Of a DNA stretch of 64,000 nt, positions 12,223 through 25,800 are shown one piece after another. The stretch is from Ophioceras dolichostomum (taxonomy: Eukaryota; Ascomycota; Sordariomycetes; Magnaporthales; Ophioceraceae): assembly GCA_003049485.1 (NCBI GenBank), contig PYST01000006.1, positions 1-64,000 on the forward strand, read 5' to 3'. Each line of letters starts with the position of its first letter. Position 1 is the stretch's first letter. The notes under the pieces are model-generated. The model was not told the DNA's origin, did no database searches, and saw only the letters and a list, made by a program, of their open reading frames with translations. A program made the translations under genes and the position numbers.

Positions 12223-13905
12223 CTATACCTTCAGCCCCAGATCCTCCGCGAAAGGCAGTAAATGCAGATCTCCAACGGCCGAGACTGAAGCCTTGCCGTC
12301 CAACAGCGCCTTCGCAGCCTAGAAAGTGAATAAAAACGATCCACATGTCAGTGAAGGCGTCTTTTGAGGGTTTTGGCGACAAAAAAAGTATAGTATTAGA
12401 GTTACTTACAGCCTGGACCTTCTCCGCAGTGACCGACTCCAGGCCCTTGATCGTCTCAGCAGCCTTGAAGGACGAAGCACCGTGGATAGCACTGGTGCCA
12501 GCAGACACAATGCCAGCACCGGTAAGCTCTTGAGAGGTCAGCGCGTCAAACCTGGCCTTAGCAATGGCCTTGGTCAGGTCCTCCTTGCTCACACCACCCT
12601 CAGCGATGCTCTTCAGTGCTTGGACAGAGGCCGTGGCACCAGCGCTAACAGCCGCAGCCGAGCCGGTGATCTGGATCGTCAGAAGACCAGCATCGGCGTA
12701 GGCAAGGTTCTTGGCCACAATGTGCGAGCCAGGGACGGTAGAGGCAGCCTTGGAGAGCAGAGAGAAGCCGGCGGACCACTTGACGCTGCTCTCTCCGCCT
12801 AGCAGGGCGACTAGGACGGCAGTCTCAAGCTTAGGCGAGCCCAAGGGCGCGCTCGGGAAGGCGATGACAAAGGCATTGCCGGAAGCGCTCTCCTTCCGGT
12901 GTTGGCCTCCGTGGTAGGTTGAGGCCTGGGTGTTGAGGCTCAGAGCTCCGGAAGATGTCGAAGGGAGGCCCTTGAAGAAGGGTTCAACCCACTTGCCGAG
13001 CGCGGCCTCCGAGGCACCATCGGCGACGATGGCGATGTTGGGCTTGGTGAAGGCGGCACCTGCGAAACCGGCGATGGAGTGTTCGTTCATGTACCCAGAC
13101 AGCGGGGTAGTGCTGGACGGGAAAAGCGGTTCGCCGAGACCGGTGTGGAAGGCAACCGAATGGGCGCCGTCGATGGCCAGAGCCAGGGTATCGTGGCCGG
13201 CCTTAGCCTGGGCCATGTGAATTATTGGTGCAACAGACTCATCGAACTCGTAGGCTGCACGCCGGGTTGTCAGCGGATGTCCAGTTCCTCCAAAACAAAT
13301 CCCTGAAGCTTAATTGGATTTTAAAAAGAAATTCACGAACTTGTGAACTTGGTCTGGGCGGCAACCTCGCCGAGCAGCTCCACGAAGTAGGGGAGATCCT
13401 CCCGAAGGAAGGCAGCCTCCAGCACAAGAGCCTCACGGGTGTGATACGCCTTCAATTGGCCACCGAGGAGCTCGGCTTCTCGTGTAATACGCAGGGCTGA
13501 GCGTTTTTCAGTGTTCTGAAGAGCGGAGAATAGACAAACAATTAGCTCATAGCTCCAATGGCAACCAACCACCTCGCTGTGGTGCCAGACCAGAGCCCCC
13601 GTATCTTCGACTCATTCCGCGCAACATGCCTTGAAAGCGAACTCCTCCAGCCCAACGGTCAGGCCGGGCAGAGGCTGATATCTGGTGCCGGCCTTGGCGA
13701 CGACGGCAAGCTTCGTGGTTGGGCCATGGGCGTCCTTGGAAACGACCTTGACGCCAGCGATCTCGGTCGGCTCGTACGATGCAGATGTCGAGGCGGGAGC
13801 TGCAGGTGCCGGTGACGCAAAACCGCGCTGCTGAACGACATGGGCACAAACCGGCCGGCGGAGGGCCAGCTGGCTTCCCCTCGTAATAGCAGATCTTGAG
13901 ATCAT
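12223..13905 (-). CDS. qcr2: Ubiquinol-cytochrome c reductase core protein 2 (complex III)
   Basis: Four exons, 13905-13630, 13515-13341, 13254-12410 and 12318-12223, give 463 residues. Intron 1 (13629-13516) appears to start with GC: AAG|GCATGT..TTCAG. That join gives LEEFAFKNTEKRSALRITRE, whereas GT choices nearby run into a stop. Residues 1 to about 35 (MISRSAITRGSQLALRRPV..) form a basic, amphipathic mitochondrial presequence. The rest is the M16 metallopeptidase-like fold, with EAELLGGQLKAYHTREALVLEAAFL and a Gly/Ala-rich second half. As expected for core 2, no HXXEH zinc-protease motif is seen, so the role is structural in complex III of the inner membrane. The protein ends AEDLGLKV. 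Confidence 0.9.
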
Positions 13906-14444
13906 TGTATCGAGGGGAGGTGGTTGAGGCTCAATTGAGAGGTGAAGTTCTGTTTTTCGCTCGTTTGCGACAACAATCCGGAAGGGGAGCTTCGAGCCGG
14001 ACCTTGCACAGCAGCCGTCCAATTGTTTCCGTTGTGAGGGTCAGCATTCCCGAGCAATTTTCGAGTGGAAAATACATCGGCCGTCCACCCGAGCAGCCGA
14101 GCTCTCAGCCAGGTACGGTGCAGCCTGTGGTTACGTAAGCGCAGATTTATGGCTTGTGAATGACTGAGTCGCCGGAGAGTTCAGCCTCCCCGCCATTGTG
14201 GATTGTGTACCATGAATCGTCACCCACCACAGTGGGAGCCAAAAAAAAAAGTTCAGACTTCTCACTTCTTTCTCTTGGCTTGCAGACAGGCTACATTCCT
14301 GTCGCTCTTCTGCTCTTTCTCCCCCACAGCCTTCAATGACCCCACGGTAGCAATTGTGGCAGCTCTAGAGATAGTGAGAGGATCTCTAGAAGCCAGCACC
14401 TGCCTGCACTGTACACACCCATCCTAGCATCGCTACAGACTGCC
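13906..14444. other. Divergent promoter region (QCR2 / RPC82)
   Basis: This 539-nt segment lies between two divergent start codons. A CCAAT pentamer at 14019-14023 could be a HAP-complex site for the respiratory gene QCR2, but one pentamer is weak evidence. No gene is visible. Confidence 0.45.
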
Positions 14445-16665
14445 ATGCTTGTTGTGAGTCAAAGCCAACCCTGAGCTGTATCACAGAATCGAGCATGCCA
14501 TGCTGACCAACGCCAACAGACTAAGCACCTTGCAGAGCTTTGTTCTCTGTTCATCGACGATGTTTACGGCGAGCTGCCTTCGGTATGCAACTGGCTCTTC
14601 TGCCGTTTCTCTCCCCTTGGCGCAAAATTTACAGAACTCCCGATGCTAACGCCTCTCCAAGCGCATCTTCTCTGCGCTCCTCACCCGAGGGCGCTCTTCG
14701 CTGGGCCAACTTGGCCAGTATACTTCGCTGAACCCTCGCCAACTTCGACATGGACTCGCCGTCTTGGTCCAACACAACCTCCTGTATTACTCGATCGGCA
14801 GCTCTCCCACAGTCTACGAAGCCAACTTGGAGAGCGCATACAACCTTCTGCGGTCCGGGAAGATACTGGATATGATCAGATCGCTGCACGGTGACGCTGG
14901 GAAGGACGTCGTTCAGAGCCTCTTAGTTCTCGGGAACACGAAGGTCGGCGACCTCAGGGATGCCTACGCCGCCAGGTTAGCGAAGCGCCAATCGGACACG
15001 AACAGGAACGGCGCAGGGCTGCATGCGAATAGCGACTTAGAAGACCCGTTCGCATCAGACCACGACGGCGAAGCTGCCCCGCTTGACCCTCTCCCCGTCG
15101 AATCTGTGGAGCATCTCAACTCCATCCTCTATCGCCTTGTGGAGGACGAGCTGCTCGTCGTCGTCACAGGCCGAATGTTCCAGAGCTTCGAAGACGCGTA
15201 CAGTGACGTCCAGGTCGAGATTGAGAAGGCGCACTGGCCACAGGGTGTCAAGGGTACCAAAGAAAAGGAGCGCTACCAGCAGAAAGTCTCACAGCGCCTG
15301 TACGAGCTGAGGGAACAGTGCAAGTCGCTGAAGCGGAAACTGGGAGCGAACCCGACACCCTCTAAGCGACGCAAGGTCGAGAACGGAGATGTGACCAATG
15401 GTGTCTGCAATGTCTACAATGAACCACCTCTGGATGTACGTGCTCCTTGCGACCTGTCTACCCCCTACGGCCTTTGTGTCGCCAAGCCAGGCTAACATCT
15501 CATGCAGCTCGACGTCGTCTTACGGGTCAACCACGAAAAGCTACTCGTTGAAATGCGCAACCGGAGGCTCGCCGAAACTGTGTCCGACTCCCTCGGAGAG
15601 ACGACTGGTCAGATATATGCGGTGGTCCTTGAGCTTTTGACGAAGAAGCTCGCGCGGTGCCGGCCTCACCCTATCATTGACGCGTTCAGAGAAGAGGAAG
15701 ACGACGAGAAGGTGCGTGGCTACGTGACGACCGAGGACGTTTTGAATCACTTAAGTCCGTCGCTGGATTTAAGCGGCGGAATCGGTAAAGTCGATTCTGC
15801 TCGGCTCGATTACCGGGGTGTCGAACGAATCCGGCCCAATCCCCCAGCGCCCAAGGAGCCATACGCAGACGACGCCGCCGAAGAGGAAAGCGAAGAGGAG
15901 GAGATGGGCATCACCGGCGACGGGCAGCCGATCGATTACGACGAGGAGCTGTACCAGCATGACCGGCGAGGTGGTGACGCTCCCACACAGAACGGTGGGA
16001 GAGAAACCAAAGTAAAATTCAAAGAGCAGCAAAAGGGCGAGAGCCGCCAATACCAGATGAGACAACACCTTCTCCTGCTCTGCGAAAACACGCAGGGGTT
16101 CCTTCGTCACAGCGGCAACGGCCAGTGGACTGTTGACTTCGAGCCGCTCGTGCGCAGGATCCAGGAGATGGAGCTGGACACGGTGTTGGAGCGCAAGATT
16201 GGCCGGCACTCTTTGAGGCTGATACGAATTCTCCGCAAGCGGGGCAGGCTTGACGAGAAGATGCTTACGTCCCTGTCGATGATGGCCAAAGGCACTGTCC
16301 ACAAGATCATGCTCGAAATGCAGATGCAAGGGTTCGTCGACGTGCAGGAGGTGCCCAAGGACAACAGCCGCAACGCCAAGACGACCATCTTCCTGTGGTT
16401 CGCCGACACAGACCGGTCGCTCGCGCAACTCCTCGACGACACGTATAAGGCGATGCTGCGCTGTCTGCAGGTGCGCGAAGTCCACCGCATGAACGCTCGC
16501 GAGGTCCTGAGGATCGCGGAGCACCGCGAAGTCAAGGGTCATGAGAAGGAGGCTCTGGAGAAAAAGTACTATGAGAGGTACACCCGCTACCGCGCCATTG
16601 AAGACAAGCTCCTTGGCCACGTCATGAGGTTGGATGACCTTGTCTCTGTTCTCAAGGACTTTTGA
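14445..16665 (+). CDS. rpc82: DNA-directed RNA polymerase III subunit RPC3 (C82)
   Basis: Four exons, 14445-14453, 14520-14582, 14662-15435 and 15508-16665, give 667 residues. The 9-nt first exon encodes only Met-Leu-Val, followed by TKHLAELCSLFIDDVYGELP and a winged-helix segment with LGQLGQYTSLNPRQLRHGLA. Further winged helices and a C-terminal coiled segment follow; an acidic stretch (DDAAEEESEEEE) lies near residue 470. C82 forms the C82-C34-C31 subcomplex that opens promoter DNA for tRNA and 5S rRNA transcription in the nucleus. The length fits fungal C82. The first exon was chosen because it restores the conserved MLVTK start and has a strong GTGAGT donor. Confidence 0.88.
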
Positions 16666-17357
16666 GGATCCCCCAGAGTCAGTCCCCCCTTTGGCCCATT
16701 CAGGACCACTTTTCTTCTCTTGTGTATTGTTCACTTACGCAGTACGCATTGGCATGGCGTTTGTACCAAAAAAGGACTCGGGGGAAACGGATATGAACCA
16801 CTCAAAACATATTTACCGGCTGCATTTTCTGGCGTTTCCTTTGCGGACACATTTTCGCGGTTGTACATTGGCCTGGTCTCAGCGATACCCTTCTTATAGC
16901 ACCTCGGGGGAATATCATGATGGAGGAATTGGTAACCTGATCGGAAATCCAATTGATTGAAAATTAAGTCTTTCGTGCCCTGACCAGCCTTAACAACCGT
17001 CACTTGCAGGCGGTGTATAGCATTGTATTTGACTGTGCCCCTGGTCAGTCTTCTTGGCTGTGAGTCCAGAGCTTCCGAAAGCTCAGGCTCCCGAACCCCA
17101 CGTCGATAAGACGATAAGCTCGAAGACAGGGGGTTCAATCACCGCAGCTGCAGATTGCGACGTCCGAACCGGCCCAAAATTTTCTTTTTTTTTCTCGCGC
17201 CCGAGTCCAGTGGAGTTCCGTTGATATTCGTCACTGCTATTTTGACCTTAGTTTTTCCAGTTAGCCATACTCCGACTTTCACTCTTTATTCTTCCCTTCC
17301 CTTCCCTTCCCTGCCGCCTTTCCTCTGTCTTTCGCTTTTAGTTTCGCACTTCTCAAG
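16666..17357. other. Intergenic region (RPC82 3' flank, GGC1 promoter)
   Basis: No gene visible. The last 150 nt before the GGC1 start are pyrimidine-rich with CTTCC repeats, typical of a fungal core promoter or 5' UTR. Confidence 0.5.
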
Positions 17358-18865
17358 ATGTCTCCCCCAGTCGCGGGCGTTCGGGAAAAAGAGTCCAACC
17401 TGGCGCGGTTGCTCGGGTCCGGTAAGTGAGCTCAGATGCTTCCGCTTCCCCGAAACTCATGATGCTGACATTTAACCTTGACGCATAGGCACTGCTGGAA
17501 TCTCGGAGCTTGCGATCTTCCACCCTGTTTGTTACCGCATCTTATTCCATGAACCAGTAGCCGAATTGTCTTGGTGGAAAAGGTGCTAATATGGGTTGCG
17601 GCGGCTCAGGTTGACACGATCGCGAAGCGGCTGATGAGCAATGAGACCAGGGTGAGTCTCTCAACAATGAAGCGCGATCACCAATAACTCACGTCGAACT
17701 CAGTTTGTTCTAACTGCATGACCAATTATCTACCGCCTAGGTCTCAAATCTCTCCCAATTGAACTCGGTCATCTTCAAGAACAAGGCCCAGGCCTCATTT
17801 CCCACGAAGTTCTTCTCACTGTTTCCCGGACTGGGCTATGCTGCTGGTTACAAGGTCGGTTCAGCCGAAGCCCCTGAGAAACTTACTTCTCAAGTGTCGA
17901 ATCTTAAGAGCGACATGAAATAGATGCTGATGGTTCTCATAATGGATGCCTTTCCAGGTCCTCCAAAGGATATACAAGTACGGCGGCCAGCCTATCGCGA
18001 GGGATGCTCTCACGACCAGCTACGGTTCGGATTTCGAACGTCTGTTCGGCAAGAAGACTGGAAAGGCGATACTACACTCGACGGCTGGCAGGTATGACGC
18101 ATCTGATACTTCGGCGGTTCTGGACTGATTGGCTAAATGTCCGGGGGTCGCCATTTGCTAACCACCGCCCTCATCAGTCTGATCGGAATCGGCGAGGTCG
18201 TTCTCCTGCCGCTCGACGTGCTCAAGATTAAGAGGCAGACAAACCCTGAGGCTTTCCGTGGACGTGGTATCTTAAAGATCGTCAGGGACGAGGGCTTCGG
18301 TCTTTACCGAGGTTGGGGTTGGACAGCAGCCCGTAACGCTCCGGGCTCGTTCGCGGTAAGCACTCGCTCTTTTTGTGTGAGACCGCATGAGCTGAGGGAC
18401 GAATGTGGAAACTGACGTTAGGATGCTGTGGCTCGCGACATCTCCAGCTCTTCGGTGGTTCGGCTTTCGCGAAGGAGTTCCTCTTCAGGCTAGAGGACTA
18501 CAACAAGGCGACATGGTTCCAGAACTTCATCGCGTCGATTGCTGGCGCCTCAGCGTCGCTGGTCGTCTCGGCACCACTCGATGTCATCAAGACCAGGATC
18601 CAGAACCGCAACTTCGACAATCCCGAGAGCGGATTCCGCATCCTGTCCAACATGGCCAGGAAGGAAGGCTTCTCCAGCTTCTTCAAGGGGCTGGTGCCGA
18701 AGGTACGTCGGCGAATCGATTCGGAGTGTACGGCTGTCGCAAGGGCCCTTTGCTGACAACATCTTCATCCTACAGCTTCTCATGACCGGCCCTAAGCTCG
18801 TGTTCTCATTCTGGCTCGCCCAGACGCTGATCCCGGCCTTCGACAAGGTCATCGCGGGTCGTTGA
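17358..18865 (+). CDS. ggc1: Mitochondrial GTP/GDP carrier (GGC1/YHM1 type)
   Basis: Eight exons: 17358-17421, 17489-17526, 17610-17651, 17741-17854, 17958-18091, 18178-18355, 18448-18702 and 18776-18865, giving 304 residues, all in phase. The three SLC25 signatures are FHPVDTIAKRLM (repeat 1, split by intron 2), LPLDVLKIKRQ (repeat 2) and APLDVIKTRIQ (repeat 3). The GSGTAGISELAIFHPV start and ALFGGSAFAKEFLF are characteristic of Ggc1. The carrier imports GTP into the matrix in exchange for GDP; its loss in yeast disturbs mtDNA and iron homeostasis. Eight exons is many for a fungal carrier, and exons 2 (38 nt) and 3 (42 nt) are very short. The intron 6 acceptor at 18446-18447 is preferred over an earlier TAG because it restores the conserved sequence. 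Confidence 0.9.
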
Positions 18866-19815
18866 GGCTCATCGGTGGGAGGAAGAGCCGGTGGCAAGTA
18901 GCAAGCCATGTATATGTATTAATATCCAAAATTCAAAAGTGTAGGGAAGTAGGGTCGCCGGGTCTCAAGAAGGGAAGTTCTCCCAGAAACGGGCGAAAAA
19001 GAGCTTTGCCATTTTTGTTCTGGACAAAAGCCTGTCTGAGACGGAGGGTCAGAGAGACCGACGTGATATGGGTATACAATGGATGTATGCCTGGACATAT
19101 CCGGCTTGCCAACCCCGCGGCCAAAGTCACAACTCCTACCATGTATATAGATACCTCTTTTGCAGAGAATTGCAATATTCAAAAGGCTCCCGAGTTAGGA
19201 GACCAAGAGAAGTGTTGTGTCGATCACAGACGGGACGAAATGTGCCCCACTCGGGAACAAGGATTAGAAGTGGGCAACCGCAGTCAACTGCTTGGCGTTA
19301 CGTCCGACTGGTCGCCAATACCAGCCCAACTGCGCGGTTGCCCGGGTGAAGCACAGCTGGCTTGTTTACAAACCCTGTCGCACGCCGTGAACCAAACAAA
19401 CAGCCCTAGCTCGAACGGTTCAGCAGAGGCAGATTTGATGACATCGAGGACCTGCCCACGCCGTTTTAACCCTGGACCTTCCTCTCCCGCTTCCAACTCT
19501 CATTTTTACAGTATCTTCTGCACCATTAACACGTTGCTTATTATAGCGATGCGTCTGGCCGCTTCTTGATATCGACCTTTGACTCCAACGAAGATCGACA
19601 CGGCCGGACACGTCGTCAAGCTTTTTACCCCCAAGTATTACTTTCGAGACAACGTCGAGCGTGTCCGACTTGCTCCTTCATTCTCCATTCTCCATTCCAT
19701 CCATCCGATATCCGTCCCTGTGAGGACACTGTAAACATTCCAGACCGCATAGCTCCGTATCAGCATTGAATCATTATCACAAGCCGAACTGAGCCACCTA
19801 CATCTCCCACGCACG
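18866..19815. other. Intergenic region upstream of the coiled-coil gene
   Basis: About 950 nt between two genes on the plus strand. ORFs up to 235 codons cross it but overlap neighbouring 3' and 5' flanks, have no domains and are not retained. It should contain the promoter of the following gene. Confidence 0.5.
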
Positions 19816-22800
19816 ATGCCTCCCATCGAGCGAGATGCTCCTGCCGAGGCCCATCGGGCGGCGCTGAGACATCAGCATTCTCAATCCTCAGACCATGGCC
19901 GCGCTCTGGTTCCGATGTAAGCATGATGATACTGCATCGTTTCTGTACACATCGACTTGCTCTTCTAACAAATCTTGTCGCGTGCAGGTGGGACAGTTCC
20001 GATCCAGAGAGGGCGCCGCCGCCACTGCCACTGAATCCGCAGTCGCCCAGTCTCGCCTCGCCATCCCGAGCAGGCACATCTTCAGCCATCCAGTCTGCAC
20101 ATGCGGCGCTCACCGAAAAGGCGCGCGAGAATTCATTTATCAACACAACGCTCTCCAAGCGAACGAGTGAGGCCTCAGAGAGGTCGCTGGTCAAGAACTC
20201 TGCCGCGCACCGGCGCATGCAATCGGTCCAGCCCAGCTCTGTCAGAGACCTGGGCTTCGTACTTGACAGTGGCCGAGACTCTCTGTCTTCCACACCGCGC
20301 TCGCCCGAGAAGTCGGCAGGGCCAGCCACACCGCACAAGTCATCACGAGATCCTTTCGTCATCGACCAGAGGCCCGAAGACAGAGACGAGAGGCCACTGA
20401 GTCTGACCCTGTCGCCAGGCCCTACTTTCACTCCCATTATCCGACCTATCGCGCGCAGGACAACACAGAGCATCCTCGGCGAGAACACTCCGCCCCAGTC
20501 AGCAACCATGCTGGCTTTACAGAACATGTCTACGCCAACAAGAGACGCGTCGAAGAGGGAAACGCCGACGAAGATGATCACTACGACACCGGCGCCGGCA
20601 CCAGCACCCGCGACTGCCGCGACGGTAAAGGAAGTCGAGGCGTCGCCGGCGCCGCTCTCGAATGTGACGAACGGCTCCACGGCCCTGGTCAGGGCGCCGC
20701 AGCCGATCGCGCTGGACGCCCTCTCCAAGCAGATACTCAGCCTCACCAACATCGCGACATCGCTCCAGAAGGAGATGTCGCAGCTCAGCCGACGCAGCAG
20801 GGACAACGCCACGGACCTGCTGAGCCTGAAGGAGGCGACCAACACGCGAGACGAGGACATTCGCAAGAGCCTGCGTGACTTGCTGAGCCAGACCAGCATG
20901 CCGGACTTCTCCTCTCGTTCATCGACGAGGGACCCTTACGGCGCAAGCCTGCTGCTCGACAACAGGCCGCACAGCCACAGCTCGCCTCTCTCCAAGGCCG
21001 TGCGCCCGTTCTCGCTTCCGCGCATCCCCTCTCCCAACAGCTTCTCAGCCTCTCTTGACGGAGATCGCATGAGTACCCCATCGCTGTACGGCAGCGACGG
21101 CCCTGCCACCATCGCTTTGTTGGAGAAGATCGTACGCGAAATGGGGACGAAGGAGGGCCAGGACTCACTTGTCGAGCGCCTCGCCGAAGTCTCACGACTG
21201 CTAGCCGGGATGGCCAGCGCGGCCAAGGTTGAGGAGCTTCTCAACATGGTTAAGGAGAACCAAGAGCAGTCGGTCATCGTTGCGGGCGCTGGCAGCGGTG
21301 GCGGCGGAGGTGGGGGAGGTGGAGGTAACGCCCGGCCGAGGAATTTCAGCTTCGACGAAGATCCCTCTCCAAGTGCCCGTGAGCTGGAGTTTGGGCGGGG
21401 GTTGGGGCCGATGAGCCAGCGGGTGGATCGTCTTCTCCACGACGTCAACGGAACGCGACGCTCCTCCGCGCCAGCCTCAGGGGATGCGGGGATCGTCAAC
21501 GAGGACGTCCTGAAGAGCATCCGGGCGGTCAAAGACAGCGTCGCCCAGGGAGGAGGACTAACGGCTGAAGTCAAGGCGCTCGTGCGGGAGCTGCGCGGCG
21601 AGGTCTTGGGCATGGGCCGCGAGATCGGCCGGAGGCTCGACGAGGTCTCTTCCAAGACGCCCAACAAGGACGAGGCGGTCGACAAGGCCGAGATAAACCG
21701 GATTGTGGAGGAGGGCCTCAGCGAGATGAAGCAGCACATCAACCAGCTGCTGAGGGAGCACCGTCGGCAGTCCGCAGCCACGTTGGCCTCGATCGGCCCG
21801 GTTATCGACTATAAGGAGGTGTACAACTCGATGCGGGCGGCCCTAAAGGACTCCCAGGCGTCGCGGGCCCACAAGGAGGAGTACAGCCGAGAGGACGTGA
21901 TGCGGGCCGTCAAGGAGGCCTGGGAGAAGTACAAGCCCGAGATCGAGGTGCAGCAGATCGGGCTCGAGCGCGACGAGGTCTTGGAGTGCCTTAAGGAGGG
22001 ACTCCGCCAGTACGCGCCGCGTAACGACGTGCCCCAGGGAGCAACCCGGGATGAGGTGTTCAAGGCCGTCATCGAAGGCCTCAAGCACTTCATGCCTCCG
22101 CGCGTCGAGACGCCAGCAACCCTCAGTCGCAACGAGGTGCTAGAGGCAGTTCGAGAGTGTCTAGAGGAGTTCGAGTTCCCCGTGGCGCCATCGGCGATGG
22201 GCACAGAGCTCACCAAGCAAGACATGCTGGATGCGGTCAGGCAGGGCCTGAGCACCTTTGAAATTCCCCAGCCCGAGCTGCCCCTGATTCCGGCGCCTCC
22301 CAACAACGACGAGGTGCTCTTGCGGCTGCGCGAAATCATGGTGCTCATGCGCGATGAGTTCAGCGCCGTGTCTGAAGAGGCCAAGCAAAACGTGGCCGCG
22401 AACGGGCGGGACACGGAGCAGGTTCTGGATGCCACCAAGGATGGCTTCGAGAAACTGAGAGCGGACATGGAGAGCTACGTCCAGCGCGCTACTGGGGCTG
22501 CTAGCCAGGAGCGCTTCCTGGAGGGTCTCGTGCGCAGCCTGGATCTCTTCCGCGAAGAGATTGCCGACCTCGTCTCCCGGTCGTCAGACGGCTCAAAGGA
22601 GATGCTCCGGGGCGAGATCGAGAGCCTGCGAGACACGGTCAACTCATCCCTCGTGCCCATGTCTGCGGTTCCCAACGGAGCCAACAGCCACAACAACAGC
22701 AACAAGGAGGTTCTCGATGCCCTGCACGACGGGCTCGGCAGCCTGCGCACGGAGATGGCCAACCGGCCCATTGCCGGCACCAACGAGGTGCTGGACGCGC

Positions 22801-25800
22801 TGCAGGAGGGTCTGCAGGACCTCCGTGCCTCGATCGAGCGGTTTGGCAACAAGCCAGTCGACCTGACTGCCAACGACGAGATCCTCGACGCGCTCAAGAC
22901 AGGCCTGGACGGAGTGCGCTCCGACCTTGACGGCCTGCGCGAGGTGACCACGGCCAACGATCGGGCTGTCGTCGCCTCAATGGAGAACAACGCCAACAAC
23001 AACAACGCCATCGTGCCCGTTGATGTCCTCAAGCACGACGACATCAAGAATCTGGAAGTGCTCATCACCCAGCTTCGCATTAAGGTCGAAGCGATGGAGA
23101 CGCCAACAACACCCCCACCACCCCCTCCAGCCGAGCCCCAAGTCTCTCCGCTCTCCAAGGAAGATGTTGCGTCCAAAGAGGATCTGTCTGGGATCGTCAA
23201 CATGCTTCAAGGCCTCCAGGAGACGGTCGCAGGAATCGCAGCCAACGCCGCCAACACCAACCGGGCGGAACCAGTGGCGACCGACCCGGCGACGAGGGAA
23301 GATGTGGTAGCCATCGAGACGATCCTACGTAACACCAAAGCTCGGCTGGACGATCTGATGGATGGCGAGCAGGCAGTGCGGAAGGACCACGTGGACTCGC
23401 TGGAGACCGCCGTGCTCGAGACCAAGGAAGGGTTGAGCGGCCTCAAGACCTCGCTGGAGGGCCTCTCCCGGCTGGAAGACATCAAAGCCTGCGAGTCACT
23501 CATCGCTCAGGTGGCCAACGAGTTCGAGGAGATGAAGGACCGCCACGACAAGCAGTTCGACGACCCGGAGCGCGTTACGAAGACAGACGTCGACGCCGTC
23601 GAGGCCCTCGTCATGGACCTCAAAACTGCTGTCGACCAGGCGGCCAAGGCTGCCGACCTGACGGTGCTGCCGTCAAAGGAGGACATGGAGAAGCTCGAGG
23701 TGCTGATCCGGGAGCTCCAGGAGAAGACCACTGCCGACGCGGCGGCCACGGCCAAGGCGTTCGAGGAGCGCCAGGCCGAGACGGTCGGGGTGAGCGAGCA
23801 CATCGCGGACGTGCGCAAATTCCTCGAGGAATTCCAGAGCGCGGTCAAGGAGAAGCTCCACGAGGGCGCCACGGGCATCGACAAGGTCGGCAAGATCCTC
23901 GAGTCCCTCGGCGAGACGGTGGGCAAGAACGCGAACCTGGAGACGGACCTGAAGGAGATGTACGAGGCCGTCAAGCTGGAGTTCGAGGAGTCGCGCGCGG
24001 GCGTGGTGGGCGCCAAGCTGGACTCGGACGAGAAGTTCCAGCAGACGACGGAGACGCTCTCGGCCAAGGTCGACGAGCGTGTCGGCGATCTCCTGGCCCG
24101 GCTGGACGAGATGCAGGTCGAGGTCGAGGAGCGGGCGAAGGACCAGGACGCCCGCAACGTCGAGGTCGAATCCGCCGTGACGGGCACAAAGGCCGTGGCG
24201 GACGAGCTCAAGGCCCTGATGGACACGCTGGGCGCGACTGTCACAGACTCGCTCGAGAAGATGGAGGAGGCGTCCAAGACGGTGTTCTCCAAGGTCGAGG
24301 ACCTGCTGAGCAAGACCGAGGAGCACCACGTCGACGACAAGACGGAGCACCAGCTGACGCGCGAAGAGGTCGTGCGGGCGGTGGGCGCGGCTGTGGAGGG
24401 CCTGCAGAGCCGGGCGGACGAGATCCAGCCCAAGATCCTCGAAGGCATCAAGGACGTGCTGGCCATCGTCGGGAAGCACTACGAGCACTCCAAGTCGTCG
24501 ACCGAGTCGATCCGCGAGAAGATCGAGGAGGCCAAGCCGCCGCCGCCGCCCGAGCTGCCCCAGCTGCCGCCGATCGAGAAGTACGACGACAGCCAGGTCA
24601 TGGAGAAGCTCGACCTGCTTTCGCAGAAGTACGACGCCGCGTCCGTCGTGGAGAAGCTCGACCGGCTCTGGGAGCGGGACCAGGGCGCGGCCGTGGCGAT
24701 CGTCGCGGGCAAGGTGGACGTGCTCACGGAGAAGTGCGACGGCAAGCTGGACAGGCTGTCGGAGAAGTGCGACGAGGACAACGTGGGCCTGCACGACAAG
24801 CTCGACAGGATCGCCGAGAAGGTCGAGAAGGTCGGCGATGCCATCAGCGATGCCAGCGCCGGCGACGCGAGCGCCATCGGCGGCCTGAGCGACAAGCTGG
24901 ACAGGATCACGGAGAAGCTCGACGACCCGTCTCCAGCGGCAGCAACGGCAGTAGCAGCAGCAGCAGCAGCAGCAGAAGCAGCAGCCGTGCATGAGAAGCT
25001 GGACAAGCTGGTCGCCCACACGGCCAGCGCCGACAAGGCCTTCGCGCAGCTCGACACCCTCGACAAGGTGCACCAGCAGGTCGTGCAGACGGCGGCCGAC
25101 GTGTCGCTGTTCCTGGCGTCGCAGCGCCAGCGCATCGCGGACGAGCACGAGGACCACGAGCGCACGCTACAGGAGGCCGGGCTCGCGCTGGAGCGGGCGC
25201 GGGCGCAGCGCGAGCACCTGGACTCGGCGGTGGCGGCGCTCAGAGAAGAAGAGGAGCGGCTGAGGCGCAGCGTCGAGTCGCTGAGGGCCGAGGGTGAGTC
25301 GCTCGAGAAGAGGCGCACGAGGCTGGCGGCTGAGGTGTCGAGCCTGGAGACGGCGGGGCAGATGCGGCGGGAGGAGCTGCGAGAGGTGGAGGAGCGGGCG
25401 CAGGCGCTTGAGAGGCGCGTGCTTGAGGGGGTGATGGACCATTCGCGCGTGCTGCTTATGGCGTCGGCCAGGGGCAACAGTAAGGCAGGAGGGGCGGCGG
25501 CCGGCGGCCCGCTGGGTAGGAAGAATAGCGGCCGCGATGCCATGAGCCGGAAGCGCGTGGCGTCGTCGTCGCAGCGCGCCGGTGGTGGTGGTCCGGCAGC
25601 AGCCGCAAGCACAGGTACTCAGGGCAAGGAGTCGTCGGCGGCGACGGCGGCGGCCAAGACAACAACAACAACACCCAAGCCCAAGGCGCGCACCGTGGCC
25701 ATCAGCAACATGGCCATGGCAGCCACCACGACCACCGGCAGGCCCAGCAACGTCGGTGGCGGCGGTTTGGCGCCGCCCAACAGCCCCGCGGCCGGAGGCG

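Noticed and set aside
23673..25612. Long minus-strand ORFs (up to 494 codons) in the coiled-coil gene
   Set aside because: They are antisense shadows of a GC-rich repetitive coding frame; their composition mirrors the sense codons and they lack domains.
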